Notes under the pieces: generated by a model | Databases searched by the model: none | Told to the model about the DNA's origin: nothing | What the model saw: only the letters and a program-made list of their open reading frames with translations | Program-made: the position numbers and the translations under genes | Shown: piece after piece, positions 1 through 5,814 of the stretch | Layout: the number at the start of each line of letters is the position of its first letter | Position numbering within the stretch: position 1 is the first letter of the stretch | NCBI GenBank assembly: GCA_030597965.1 | Contig: JAUVQU010000123.1 | Span: 1 to 6,855, forward strand | Source: Cellvibrionaceae bacterium | GTDB taxonomy: Bacteria > Pseudomonadota > Gammaproteobacteria > Pseudomonadales > Cellvibrionaceae | Length of the DNA: 6,855 nucleotides | Reading direction: 5' to 3'

Positions 1-796
1 CTGTACCACCATCGGTGATAGTGAAAGTTGCAGTGTAAGCAGTGTCGCTAACTTTACTTAAGCTACCTAAGGTATAACCATTAATGGTTCCGCTGATTGC
101 ACCGCTGCCAGAAGTATAGTCATCACTATCACTTGATACGGTAATCGTGACTGTAACCGTATCACCGACTTTGTGGGTAGAGTCTGGAATACTTACATTG
201 GTGATTGTTGGGCTAACATTATCCACTACCGTGAGTGAAAACGATTCCTGGTAAGTGGCAGTGCCGTCCGATGTTTGTAAACAGACAGAATAACTGCCTG
301 CTACCAAGCTACTCGCAGTCTCCAAATCATCATTTACATTATCCACTTGGAAGCTGGCATTATCATCATCACCAGAAGTACCACAGCTTCCGTTGCTTGA
401 AGCCCCATTGTTAACCAGAGCGTATGTGAAAGTATCACCAGCATCGGCATCGGTTGTGCTTAGGTTGCCTACAGAAGCTGAAGCTGAGGTTGCAGATTGA
501 TTGATGCTGGTCGAGCTAAGAGTAATATCTGTTGGAGCACTATTCGCAGCGACGACAGCAGTGCCATTAATAGTGCCCTCAACAGCACTACCCGTTGCGT
601 TGTTATTTTTGGGCGTCACCTTGAAACTAATATATTTACTCACTTCAGAAGCCGTCAGGGTATATGTCTGACTGGTTGCACCGCTAATAGCGGTCTTTCC
701 ACTACCACTTGCATTACTAGAAGCGTACCACTGAAACGTCGAACCATTTTCACTGTCACCGTCAGAGTCGCTGTAAGCATATGAGCCTGTTAATGT
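1..796 (-). other. Open in-frame repeat-domain array downstream of the premature stop
   Basis: Translating the minus strand in frame with the gene start gives three successive extracellular beta-sandwich units. The first (about 840-545, spanning the stop) is an Ig-like domain with STFQWYASSNASGSGKTAI, then a TYTLTASEVSKYISFKVTP stretch. The second (about 544-221) is cadherin-like, opening NSAPTDITLSS and containing LSTTDADAGDTFTYALV, DNASFQV, LVAGSYSVCLQTSD and FSLTVVDN. It has two Cys (in SCGTSG and SVCLQ) that could pair. The third (220 to the edge) opens SPTITNVSIPDSTHKVGDTV and ends ATFTITDGGT, still unfinished. The composition is rich in Ser, Thr, Gly, Asp and Asn, as in calcium-stabilised secreted repeats. 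No stop and no Met occur in these 265 codons, so the region is the continuation of the gene starting at 1243 and not a separate gene. Confidence 0.8.
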
Positions 797-1243
797 TTAG
801 CCCACCTGCAAGGTTCCAGAAAAACTTACACTACTTGCTGTCGGTGCCGAGTCACTACTACAACCACTGGTACAATAACCAGTACATAGCGTTCCAATTC
901 CACAATTAGCAGCCCAATCTTTTTGCCAGTCCGTTTCGCCTGAAACTTTACTTTGCCTGATAGTAGTAGGTGTCATTACTCCCTGATTGAACAATAACGC
1001 AATGGTATTCTCCGGTGAAGACAAAACACCGCCGGAATTAGCCTGTTTTGAAAAACTAAAAAAAGGATTAGCCGCGCTCTTTCCTAGCTCTTTTGAGGCA
1101 ACCTCGCTTTCAACCTGTACAGCAACAAGCTTCTGGTTTCTTCGCGACAGGCTAAAATGACTTTGGTTCGCATAGGCACCATTGGCCAATAACAAAGGAA
1201 CAAGAGCACCTAAAGTTTTTTTATTAAATCCAGGCTGCTTCAT
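797..1243 (-). CDS. N-terminal 148-residue product of the interrupted surface protein (signal peptide and Cys-rich linker)
   Basis: This is what is translated if the TAA is real. The ATG at 1243-1241 has a purine-rich GAGAG about 6 nt upstream and overlaps the previous gene's TGA by four bases. Residues 1-25 look like a Sec signal peptide: Lys at 2, 8 and 9, a hydrophobic stretch LGALVPLLLANGAYA, and a probable cleavage after AYA-25. Residues 26-110 match no family I recognise. Residues 114-128 hold four Cys (114, 120, 124, 128) in a Gly/Thr/Ser-rich stretch, plausibly disulphide-linked outside the cytoplasm. From about residue 133 an Ig-like repeat begins and is cut after LQVG-148, so the fragment ends in an incomplete beta-sandwich and should not be a functional adhesin on its own. 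It should not be read as a natural small protein. Confidence 0.7.
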   Translation of the reverse strand: MKQPGFNKKTLGALVPLLLANGAYANQSHFSLSRRNQKLVAVQVESEVASKELGKSAANPFFSFSKQANSGGVLSSPENTIALLFNQGVMTPTTIRQSKVSGETDWQKDWAANCGIGTLCTGYCTSGCSSDSAPTASSVSFSGTLQVG

Positions 1244-2448
1244 AACAAACTCTCTTGTGTAAACTCAAATAGGTGGCGGTCCAGAGCGCTATCTTGAGTT
1301 GATAGGGCTGGAACAGTGCTGTCTTCTACCACTGCGATATCGTAAACCTGCTCTACATCACCATTGAAACTCAGGCGGGCTATCTCTTCGCCAGAGGTAA
1401 GATTGACCAGCCAAATACCGCATTGACTGTTTTCAACACCCAGATCAGAAATGAGAGGAATTTGATGGGCACTTTCTGACTGACGAATTTTGGATAACCC
1501 CACCAACATAAGATCACCGACAAAAGTCAGCCCTCGAGTAAAACCAGGCAACTTACATACTGTTTTTCTCTGTCTTGTAGCAGGATCATAACTATGTACT
1601 TCGCCTCGACCGGAATCGCAAAAATAAACTAGACCATGGTGGCAGCGAGGGGAATGAGGTAAAATTAAGTCATCAAGTAATATTGTATTGTTATCAATAT
1701 TAATTAAGGTACCATTAAATTTTTTTCCACCCTGCCAAGAATCTCGCGTATTATTTTGATTAAATGTCGTTACATATTTAGGCCGACCATCCAGCATCGC
1801 CATACCATTCAGATGACATCTATCTTCCGGCACCAGCCTATCAATAAAAGGTGGCTTCCAGCGCGCAACAAAACTATAGTCAGGGCTCAATGTCGCCAAG
1901 CAAGAAAAGGCAGAATTCACGACCCAAAGACCTTCATTTCCCCAGGCGATGTCATGAATATTAATCATGCCGGTTGTTATTGATGCACGCTGTAAATATA
2001 GGGCGTCAGCCTGTTTGAAATCATCAAGCTGTTCTTTACGTTCTTCTAAATATTCGCTGAAAGAGTCCGGATCTTGTTCTTGTAGCTTTTTGCCTAAGTC
2101 AGGAGCATCCAACTGTCCGGCCTTAACTTTTTTTAAAACCCCATCACTTCGCTTGAAGCTAATCACTTGACCGAGTGTACCAAGGGTAATTTGCTGCCGA
2201 TCAGCATATACCCCCATTGGCCGGGGAAATGTACAAAGGTGAGTTTCCAAACTATCATCTTGGCTTCGAACCAATATAAGGCGTGATGATTGATAACTGG
2301 TAACGACTAATGAAATATTGAGCGCTTGTAAAATCAACGGCAAGTTATCAGAGTATTGACTAGTAAAGTCAAACTCATCTTGAACTATTTCGTCATTATC
2401 CAACCTATCAATATTATTGCTATTGGTTCGCATTTGACTTCCTGTCAT
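1240..2448 (-). CDS. TIGR03032 (DUF4915-type) family protein
   Basis: Seen: 402 residues with no signal peptide or membrane segment. It carries the family's block series: TSYQSSRLILV (50-60), FPRPMGV (74-80), IHDIAWG (164-170), LWVVNSAFSCLATL (174-187), RWKPPFI then LVPEDRCHLNGMAMLDGRP (196-223), LPHSPRCHHGLVYFCDSGRGE (263-283), LPGFTRGL (300-307) and CGIWLVNLTSGE (343-354). Known: the family is of unknown function. Repeated short beta blocks with conserved His, Arg and Cys suggest a propeller-like fold. Odd: residues about 100-150 are a charged, Lys/Glu/Asp-rich, probably helical insertion. Start: the ATG at 2448 has only a distant purine run. A second in-frame ATG, residue 6 at 2433, has AGGAAG at good spacing inside the first codons, so the true start may be 2433. 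The gene follows the protease by 68 nt and overlaps the surface protein start by ATGA, implying translational coupling. Inferred role: an accessory factor for the surface protein. Confidence 0.9.
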   Translation of the reverse strand: MTGSQMRTNSNNIDRLDNDEIVQDEFDFTSQYSDNLPLILQALNISLVVTSYQSSRLILVRSQDDSLETHLCTFPRPMGVYADRQQITLGTLGQVISFKRSDGVLKKVKAGQLDAPDLGKKLQEQDPDSFSEYLEERKEQLDDFKQADALYLQRASITTGMINIHDIAWGNEGLWVVNSAFSCLATLSPDYSFVARWKPPFIDRLVPEDRCHLNGMAMLDGRPKYVTTFNQNNTRDSWQGGKKFNGTLINIDNNTILLDDLILPHSPRCHHGLVYFCDSGRGEVHSYDPATRQRKTVCKLPGFTRGLTFVGDLMLVGLSKIRQSESAHQIPLISDLGVENSQCGIWLVNLTSGEEIARLSFNGDVEQVYDIAVVEDSTVPALSTQDSALDRHLFEFTQESLL

Positions 2449-2480
2449 AAATTACAACTTTCTTCTATCAAAAATAAAGA

Positions 2481-2486
2481 ATTATA
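2481..2486 (-). promoter_or_regulatory. Possible -10 element upstream of the TIGR03032 gene
   Basis: The 68-nt spacer between the protease stop and the TIGR03032 start contains a perfect TATAAT on the minus strand, about 33 nt upstream of the ATG. No convincing -35 is seen 16-18 nt further upstream (the bases there are purine-rich, GAAAGG-like). It may be an internal promoter, or chance in an AT-rich spacer. No terminator hairpin with a T-run is visible between the two genes, so read-through from the protease gene is also likely. Confidence 0.3.
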
Positions 2487-2516
2487 AATATTGTTCCTCA
2501 TTCCCTTTCTATTTAA

Positions 2517-3749
2517 TTATTCTCTCTGCGTATTAAATAATTCCCTTATCGTTTCTTTCGTTACCGGAAGATCAAGCAACATTCGCCGCGCAATAACACC
2601 TGTCACGTACGCCGCAGACGAAGAAGTCCCTGAGAATCGCCGATAACTAACGCCATCATTAGCTACAGTCAAATATCCAGACGGAGCATAAAGATCAACA
2701 CAGACCCCATAATTGGAACGCTTATGCGGTGTACCATTTCTCCCACCCCCTACAACGGTAAGTCCATCGATTTGAGTTAAGGCGTTATCAGCACAAGCTA
2801 CTTTGCTATGATTGCCCGCAGCTACAACAATATGTTTGACGGAAGAGGCTTCACTCAATAAGTGTTGAATAACATCAAACAGCGGCTCGGGCAAAAACGG
2901 AATTGACCAGCTGCAATTTACAATATCTACCTGCATCATGCTCGCAAGATGAAACGCCAAAACCATGTCAGACGTCATAGTGCTAGTTTGTTGAATCGCT
3001 ACGATCTCTGCCTGAGGTGCCAAGCCGTCTACCCCAACTCCGTCAACTTTGGCTGCAATCACACCGGCGACCAAGGTGCCATGGCCGTTTTGCCGATTAC
3101 TCACTCTCAAATGAGCCTGCCTGTTATCGACATCAAAGCTAAATTCCAGTTTCATTGCCTCAAATTCAGGATGAGAAAAGTTGAACCCCTGATCAATGAT
3201 GGCGACTTTGACCGGAGCGCACCCTGCTCCGGCGCATCGCCGCATTGACACTTCCCCTTTCGGAGAACGATCTAAAAGCAAAGTATTGTCTGCCCCACTA
3301 TTAAATCGCTTCCCACCCTGTCTTTGCATTAGATTTGGTTGAACATAATGTACCCTTGGCATATTCTGCAGTTCAGCAATCAACTCACTGTGGGGTGTAT
3401 TTGTTATATCCAACAAATACAAACGCTTACTCGTGAGCGTTGCCAGCAACGTCACATTGGCGATTTTCTCTGACCAATGTTTGATTTCCTCTGGCGTGAT
3501 TTCTCGCGACACTTTGGCGATTAGGCTTGGCAACAAGCTAAATTCGATCCCTTGCCGGTTAACATACACCCCGCCTTTCCCTTGTGTTAGCTGCATAGGT
3601 TGCCCAAAATGCTCAAAAGTCAGGCTTGCAAGTCCCCTCAAAGGAGCCTGTTCCTTTACAAGCGCCTCTTGTGACCATGCTGGCAGCTGAAACATCACCG
3701 CCCCCAATAGCAAACAACAAAGAAAAAAGTGTTTTATCTGGCAAGCCAT
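2517..3749 (-). CDS. Secreted S8 (subtilisin-like) serine peptidase
   Basis: Seen: 410 residues. Residues 1-26 are a Sec signal peptide (hydrophobic FFLCCLLLGAVMF, likely cleavage after AWS-26). Residues about 27-170 form a propeptide-like region ending YLLDIT...VHYVQPNL (111-140), the pattern of the inhibitor-I9-like prodomain strand. The catalytic domain follows: Asp186 in VKVAIIDQGF, His223 in NGHGTLVAGVIA, oxyanion Asn313 in VVAAGNHS and Ser376 in FSGTSSSAAYVTGVIA. The catalytic set is complete, so the enzyme should be active, although the usual GTSMAAPH is replaced by GTSSSAAY. C-A-G-A-G-C at 172-177, just before the catalytic core, may form a small disulphide loop. There is no C-terminal P-domain, autotransporter or sorting tail, so the product is probably periplasmic or released. 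The start has only a weak Shine-Dalgarno sequence (TTGGA). The gene lies 21 nt after the third collar gene. Inferred role: maturation or trimming of neighbouring surface proteins. Confidence 0.93.
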   Translation of the reverse strand: MACQIKHFFLCCLLLGAVMFQLPAWSQEALVKEQAPLRGLASLTFEHFGQPMQLTQGKGGVYVNRQGIEFSLLPSLIAKVSREITPEEIKHWSEKIANVTLLATLTSKRLYLLDITNTPHSELIAELQNMPRVHYVQPNLMQRQGGKRFNSGADNTLLLDRSPKGEVSMRRCAGAGCAPVKVAIIDQGFNFSHPEFEAMKLEFSFDVDNRQAHLRVSNRQNGHGTLVAGVIAAKVDGVGVDGLAPQAEIVAIQQTSTMTSDMVLAFHLASMMQVDIVNCSWSIPFLPEPLFDVIQHLLSEASSVKHIVVAAGNHSKVACADNALTQIDGLTVVGGGRNGTPHKRSNYGVCVDLYAPSGYLTVANDGVSYRRFSGTSSSAAYVTGVIARRMLLDLPVTKETIRELFNTQRE

Positions 3750-3770
3750 ACCAACAGTCCAATCTAATAA

Positions 3771-4313
3771 TCAGTTTCTCGGAGGATATATCCCCTCCAA
3801 ACAGATACAAAAGGGTACAGCCAAAAATGGTTGGCGATTCTCGTGCGCTTGGTTTCCTCCCGCTGTACCAATAGTGGTAGTTCCCATCGCCACTTGATTC
3901 TGCCCGTCAAACGGTTGTTTATATGGTGTGAGAGCAGGAGCCAACTGCGGGCCAAGGTAGTTATTCTGCCCCTCATCGGTAGTAACCTGCCCAAAACCAG
4001 CTATCACTTGATGGTCATGTGACGGCATTTGAGCTGAAGTCAAAGTGACTGCAGGGAACCCTCCCATTTGTCCTAGGACATGAGACGACAACCCCGGAGC
4101 ATGCTGATTTCCCACCGCATGCAAAGGGGCTCTACCTTGCAAGTTCGGGATTCCAAACGTTGTTCTCCCATCGCCGCCATATGTTGTGCCTACAAGGGAA
4201 AATAACGCTGTATTTTGAGCAATAGCCATAAACTGCCCATCGCAGTAAGCCCAGGTTCTCGGGGCAAACGTATAAGGTAAAATTCGAATTTCAGCATAAA
4301 ATGGGTCTGACAT
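3771..4313 (-). CDS. Phage tail-collar (microcystin-dependent-protein type) family protein, copy 3
   Basis: Seen: 180 residues with the tail-collar signature FAPRTWAYCDGQFMAI (16-31), ALFSLVGTTYGGDGRTTF (36-53), IPNLQGRAPLH (55-65), an SHDH motif (98-101), HENRQPFLAV (157-166) and the terminal EGIYPPRN. Known: the Tail Collar domain occurs in phage short-tail-fibre tips and in stand-alone bacterial microcystin-dependent-type proteins, usually in groups of three. No signal peptide is evident. This copy is the most divergent: PNLQGRAPLH replaces the PDMRGRVPVH of its sisters, and it has a Cys-x-Cys (169, 171) near the C-terminus. The start is supported by AAGGG overlapping the upstream gene's TAA, 7 nt before the ATG. 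The protease gene follows 21 nt downstream, probably in the same transcript. Its role as a surface or tip component is inferred. Confidence 0.9.
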   Translation of the reverse strand: MSDPFYAEIRILPYTFAPRTWAYCDGQFMAIAQNTALFSLVGTTYGGDGRTTFGIPNLQGRAPLHAVGNQHAPGLSSHVLGQMGGFPAVTLTSAQMPSHDHQVIAGFGQVTTDEGQNNYLGPQLAPALTPYKQPFDGQNQVAMGTTTIGTAGGNQAHENRQPFLAVPFCICLEGIYPPRN

Positions 4314-4320
4314 AACTTAT

Positions 4321-4326
4321 CCCTTA
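4321..4326 (-). promoter_or_regulatory. Shine-Dalgarno of collar copy 3 overlapping the stop codon of copy 2
   Basis: The minus strand reads TAAGGG, where TAA ends copy 2 and AAGGG serves as the ribosome-binding site 7 nt before the copy 3 ATG. This is the same arrangement and the same 10-nt gap as at the copy 1/copy 2 junction, but with a weaker match to the anti-Shine-Dalgarno. Confidence 0.6.
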
Positions 4327-4842
4327 ATTACGTGATGGGTATGTACCAAGAAGTGCAATAACAAATGAAATTCCCAGATAGGGCGCCATATTCGGATGAG
4401 ACTGATCGCCACCTGCGGGAGCCAACACAGCATCATTTAATTGGCCAGAAGCTACAACATTGCCGCTTTGCAGGTAATGTGTATCCTTCGCAATCACAGC
4501 CCCTTCAGGGCTCTCTGTCACCCCAGAAGCACTGCTGGCTCCAAATTCGTGGTTATGGGCTGGCAATTGACTAGCCGTGAGCGTAACTGTTTCAACACCA
4601 CCTCGTTGCCCTTGCTGCCAGTTGCTCAAATTGGGCCCTTGCCCTTTGTGAACAGGGACTCGACCACGCATATCAGGCAATGCAAAACTGGTACGGCCAT
4701 CTCCGCCATACATCGTACCAAGCAAGGAAAACAATGCATCATTGCTCGAAATTGCCATTACCGTACCACTACAAAAAGCGTAATGTCTCGGCGCAAAATT
4801 TGACGCCATCATCTTGATATCGCCAATATAGGGTTCTGCCAT
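4324..4842 (-). CDS. Phage tail-collar (microcystin-dependent-protein type) family protein, copy 2
   Basis: Seen: 172 residues with IGDIKMMASNFAPRHYAFC (6-24), ALFSLLGTMYGGDGRTSF (36-53), LPDMRGRVPVH (55-65), AHNH (95-98), SHPNMAPYLGISF (148-160) and the terminal LGTYPSRN. The first 65 residues align without gaps with copy 1, with 41 identities by my eye count. Residues about 99-145 do not align readily with either sister, and this is the variable loop of the family. The ATG has a strong AGGAGA 6 nt upstream, made partly from the preceding gene's TAG stop. Trio members are usually encoded together, and a heteromeric tip built from the three is a reasonable inference. There is no other phage gene nearby, which argues against a prophage remnant. 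Confidence 0.92.
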   Translation of the reverse strand: MAEPYIGDIKMMASNFAPRHYAFCSGTVMAISSNDALFSLLGTMYGGDGRTSFALPDMRGRVPVHKGQGPNLSNWQQGQRGGVETVTLTASQLPAHNHEFGASSASGVTESPEGAVIAKDTHYLQSGNVVASGQLNDAVLAPAGGDQSHPNMAPYLGISFVIALLGTYPSRN

Positions 4843-4848
4843 AATTGT

Positions 4849-4854
4849 TCTCCT
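4849..4854 (-). promoter_or_regulatory. Shine-Dalgarno of collar copy 2 built on the stop codon of copy 1
   Basis: On the minus strand AGGAGA lies 6 nt before the copy 2 ATG and shares its first bases with the TAG that ends copy 1 (TAGGAGA). A ribosome terminating on copy 1 therefore sits on the next initiation site, which favours coupled, roughly equal synthesis of the two proteins. Confidence 0.7.
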
Positions 4855-5380
4855 AATTCCTAGGTGGATATAAGCCCTCTAATGCAATTGCATAAAGCAA
4901 CGCTAGGGTCGGCTGAATGTTAGGATGCAGTGAGCCACCAACAGTACTTGAGATGGTGGCGGAGTTTAGTGTTGTATCTGGATTGGCACTTGTATAAAAA
5001 TTACCACTCGCTACAGCCAACTGCCCCTGCGCATTGGGGGTATATATGACACCGGCGGTCCCTGCATCACCCGTGGCATAAAAAGTATGCGTATGGGTAG
5101 GCATTTGCGCTTGGGTAAGGGGGACTTGTTCCGCTCCGCCTCGCCCGCCACGCGGATATGTTGATCCCATAGCATCATAACCAACGTGTACAGGTACTCG
5201 GCCACGCATATCCGGTAGGAGAAAATTAGTTCTTCCGTCACCACCAAATGCGGTGTCAAGCAAAGAGAATAACGTCGCATGCTGTGAAATAGCCATCGGC
5301 TGGCCGTTGCACTCAGCCCAGTCTTTGGGGGCAAAAGAATAGCCAACCGCTTTAATTTCACCAATAAAAGGTTCTGACAT
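4853..5380 (-). CDS. Phage tail-collar (microcystin-dependent-protein type) family protein, copy 1
   Basis: Seen: 175 residues, the first of three tandem paralogues. Motifs are IGEIKAVGYSFAPKDWAEC (6-24), ATLFSLLDTAFGGDGRTNF (35-53), LPDMRGRVPVH (55-65), PTHTHTF with its His-x-His (94-100), a Gly/Ala/Ser/Thr-rich middle (101-148), LHPNIQPTLALLYAI (151-165) and the terminal EGLYPPRN. The length of about 175 is normal for stand-alone members of the Tail Collar family. The ATG at 5380 is preceded by CGGGAAA at 9 nt, a moderate ribosome-binding site, and follows the DUF6916-like gene by 43 nt with no terminator between. The second collar gene begins 10 nt after its stop. Function is not established for the bacterial non-phage members. 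A role in a surface or adhesive structure is inferred from homology to tail-fibre tips. Confidence 0.92.
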   Translation of the reverse strand: MSEPFIGEIKAVGYSFAPKDWAECNGQPMAISQHATLFSLLDTAFGGDGRTNFLLPDMRGRVPVHVGYDAMGSTYPRGGRGGAEQVPLTQAQMPTHTHTFYATGDAGTAGVIYTPNAQGQLAVASGNFYTSANPDTTLNSATISSTVGGSLHPNIQPTLALLYAIALEGLYPPRN

Positions 5381-5423
5381 AGTAATTTCCCGTAGATAAT
5401 TGAAAGTATTTGTACGGTATTTT

Positions 5424-5720
5424 CTATTTAGCTTTTTTACGCGAGATGCATATCTGGTATCGTTCTATGGTATAGGGAGACATAAACAACTTAACCTCAC
5501 CAAAAGACTGATGTTTAAAGCTATAATTCCCCTGCGCAAGGTGCTCCTTTTCATCCCCAGTCAAGTCAACCGAAAAAGCATCAAACTCTTCACCGTTAAC
5601 AGCAGAACGGTCGACAGCGGAAATGGTCAATTCAGTTAACAAAACATCGTCATCAGCAGCCATAACCTGAACTTTATGCCCGACGAGATCTATCAGCACA
5701 TCATATATAAATCTATCCAT
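5424..5720 (-). CDS. Small DUF6916-like protein
   Basis: Seen: 98 residues, acidic in the first half with a basic tail (ISRKKAK), no signal peptide and no membrane segment. The C-terminal half reads FDAFSVDLTGDE (46-57), LAQGNYSFKHQSFGEVKLFMSP (61-82) and ERYQICIS (86-93). This fits the DUF6916 pattern in which a 'FS..F.G....LPQG.Y...H..LG...LF..P' core is followed by a final Tyr-containing strand. Known: these small all-beta domains have no assigned function and, to my recollection, often accompany tail-collar trios. The ATG has GAAGAG at suitable spacing. An out-of-frame ATG at 5736 leads quickly to a stop and is not the start. Being the first gene before the collar trio, with 94 nt of spacer upstream, it probably opens the operon. 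The family assignment is by pattern memory and was not tested by search. Confidence 0.75.
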   Translation of the reverse strand: MDRFIYDVLIDLVGHKVQVMAADDDVLLTELTISAVDRSAVNGEEFDAFSVDLTGDEKEHLAQGNYSFKHQSFGEVKLFMSPYTIERYQICISRKKAK

Positions 5721-5737
5721 ATTCTTTCTCTTCCATT

Positions 5738-5765
5738 TTTACTGACATATATTTACTGACATTCA
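5738..5765. repeat. Two tandem 14-bp direct repeats in the leader of the DUF6916-collar operon
   Basis: The given strand has two copies of TTTACTGACAT (5738-5748 and 5752-5762) at a 14-bp period. They match over 11 bases plus partial flanks and end about 18 nt before the DUF6916-like start codon. They lie over the spacing and -10 part of the candidate promoter, so they could be an operator for a dimeric or tandem-binding regulator. They could also be a chance slippage duplication. Confidence 0.5.
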
Positions 5766-5775
5766 CAACTCACAA
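5746..5775 (-). promoter_or_regulatory. Candidate sigma-70 promoter for the DUF6916-collar operon
   Basis: On the minus strand TTGTGA (5775-5770) is followed after 18 nt by TATATG (5751-5746), about 25 nt upstream of the start codon. Each hexamer keeps four of six consensus positions or so. Support is weak, but the spacer is the longest in the window and is a natural place for the operon's promoter. Confidence 0.3.
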
Positions 5776-5814
5776 ACCGAAATATCACCTGAAATAGTAA
5801 CCCCAGCTGACCGC

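Larger units (their letters stand above)
1..1243 (-). pseudogene. Large exported Ig/cadherin-repeat surface protein, interrupted by one in-frame TAA and truncated by the window edge
   Basis: Seen: the minus-strand frame starting at the ATG at 1243 reads a signal peptide and an N-terminal region, meets TAA at 799-797, then continues in the same frame with no further stop through 265 codons to the window edge. Coding sense is obvious on both sides of the stop. Residues before it (SSVSFSGTLQVG) and after it (TLTGSYAYSDSDGD) are two halves of one bacterial Ig-like repeat whose usual form is VGQTLTGSY, so TAA stands exactly where CAA (Gln) is expected. No in-frame ATG occurs after the stop, so a restart is unlikely. 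Known: such repeat arrays belong to very large secreted or surface adhesins of Gammaproteobacteria. Inferred: the gene is a recent nonsense pseudogene, or intact with a base error, and most of it lies left of the window. The start overlaps the TIGR03032 gene's stop (ATGA), so the two are probably co-translated. Confidence 0.8.

Noticed and set aside
497..784. Plus-strand open frame of 95 codons
   Set aside because: It lies antisense to the well-supported repeat-domain frame of the surface protein, and its translation has no recognisable pattern.
797..799. Reassigned TAA (Gln) genetic code
   Set aside because: Other genes in the window end normally at TAA (for example at 2517, 4324 and 5815), so a general reassignment is not supported.
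797..1243. Natural small secreted Cys-rich protein ending at the TAA
   Set aside because: The stop splits a recognisable Ig-like repeat and the frame continues as coding sequence beyond it.
4441..4803. Plus-strand open frame of 120 codons
   Set aside because: It is antisense to collar copy 2, whose motifs are unmistakable. Its translation is low in structure and shows no family match.
5011..5364. Same-strand overlapping frame of 117 codons inside collar copy 1
   Set aside because: It is a shifted-frame shadow with no Shine-Dalgarno sequence and no recognisable domain.
3771..5380. Prophage or tailocin remnant
   Set aside because: Only collar-domain proteins are present. No other structural, lysis, integrase or attachment-site signal is visible, and stand-alone trios are known in bacteria.
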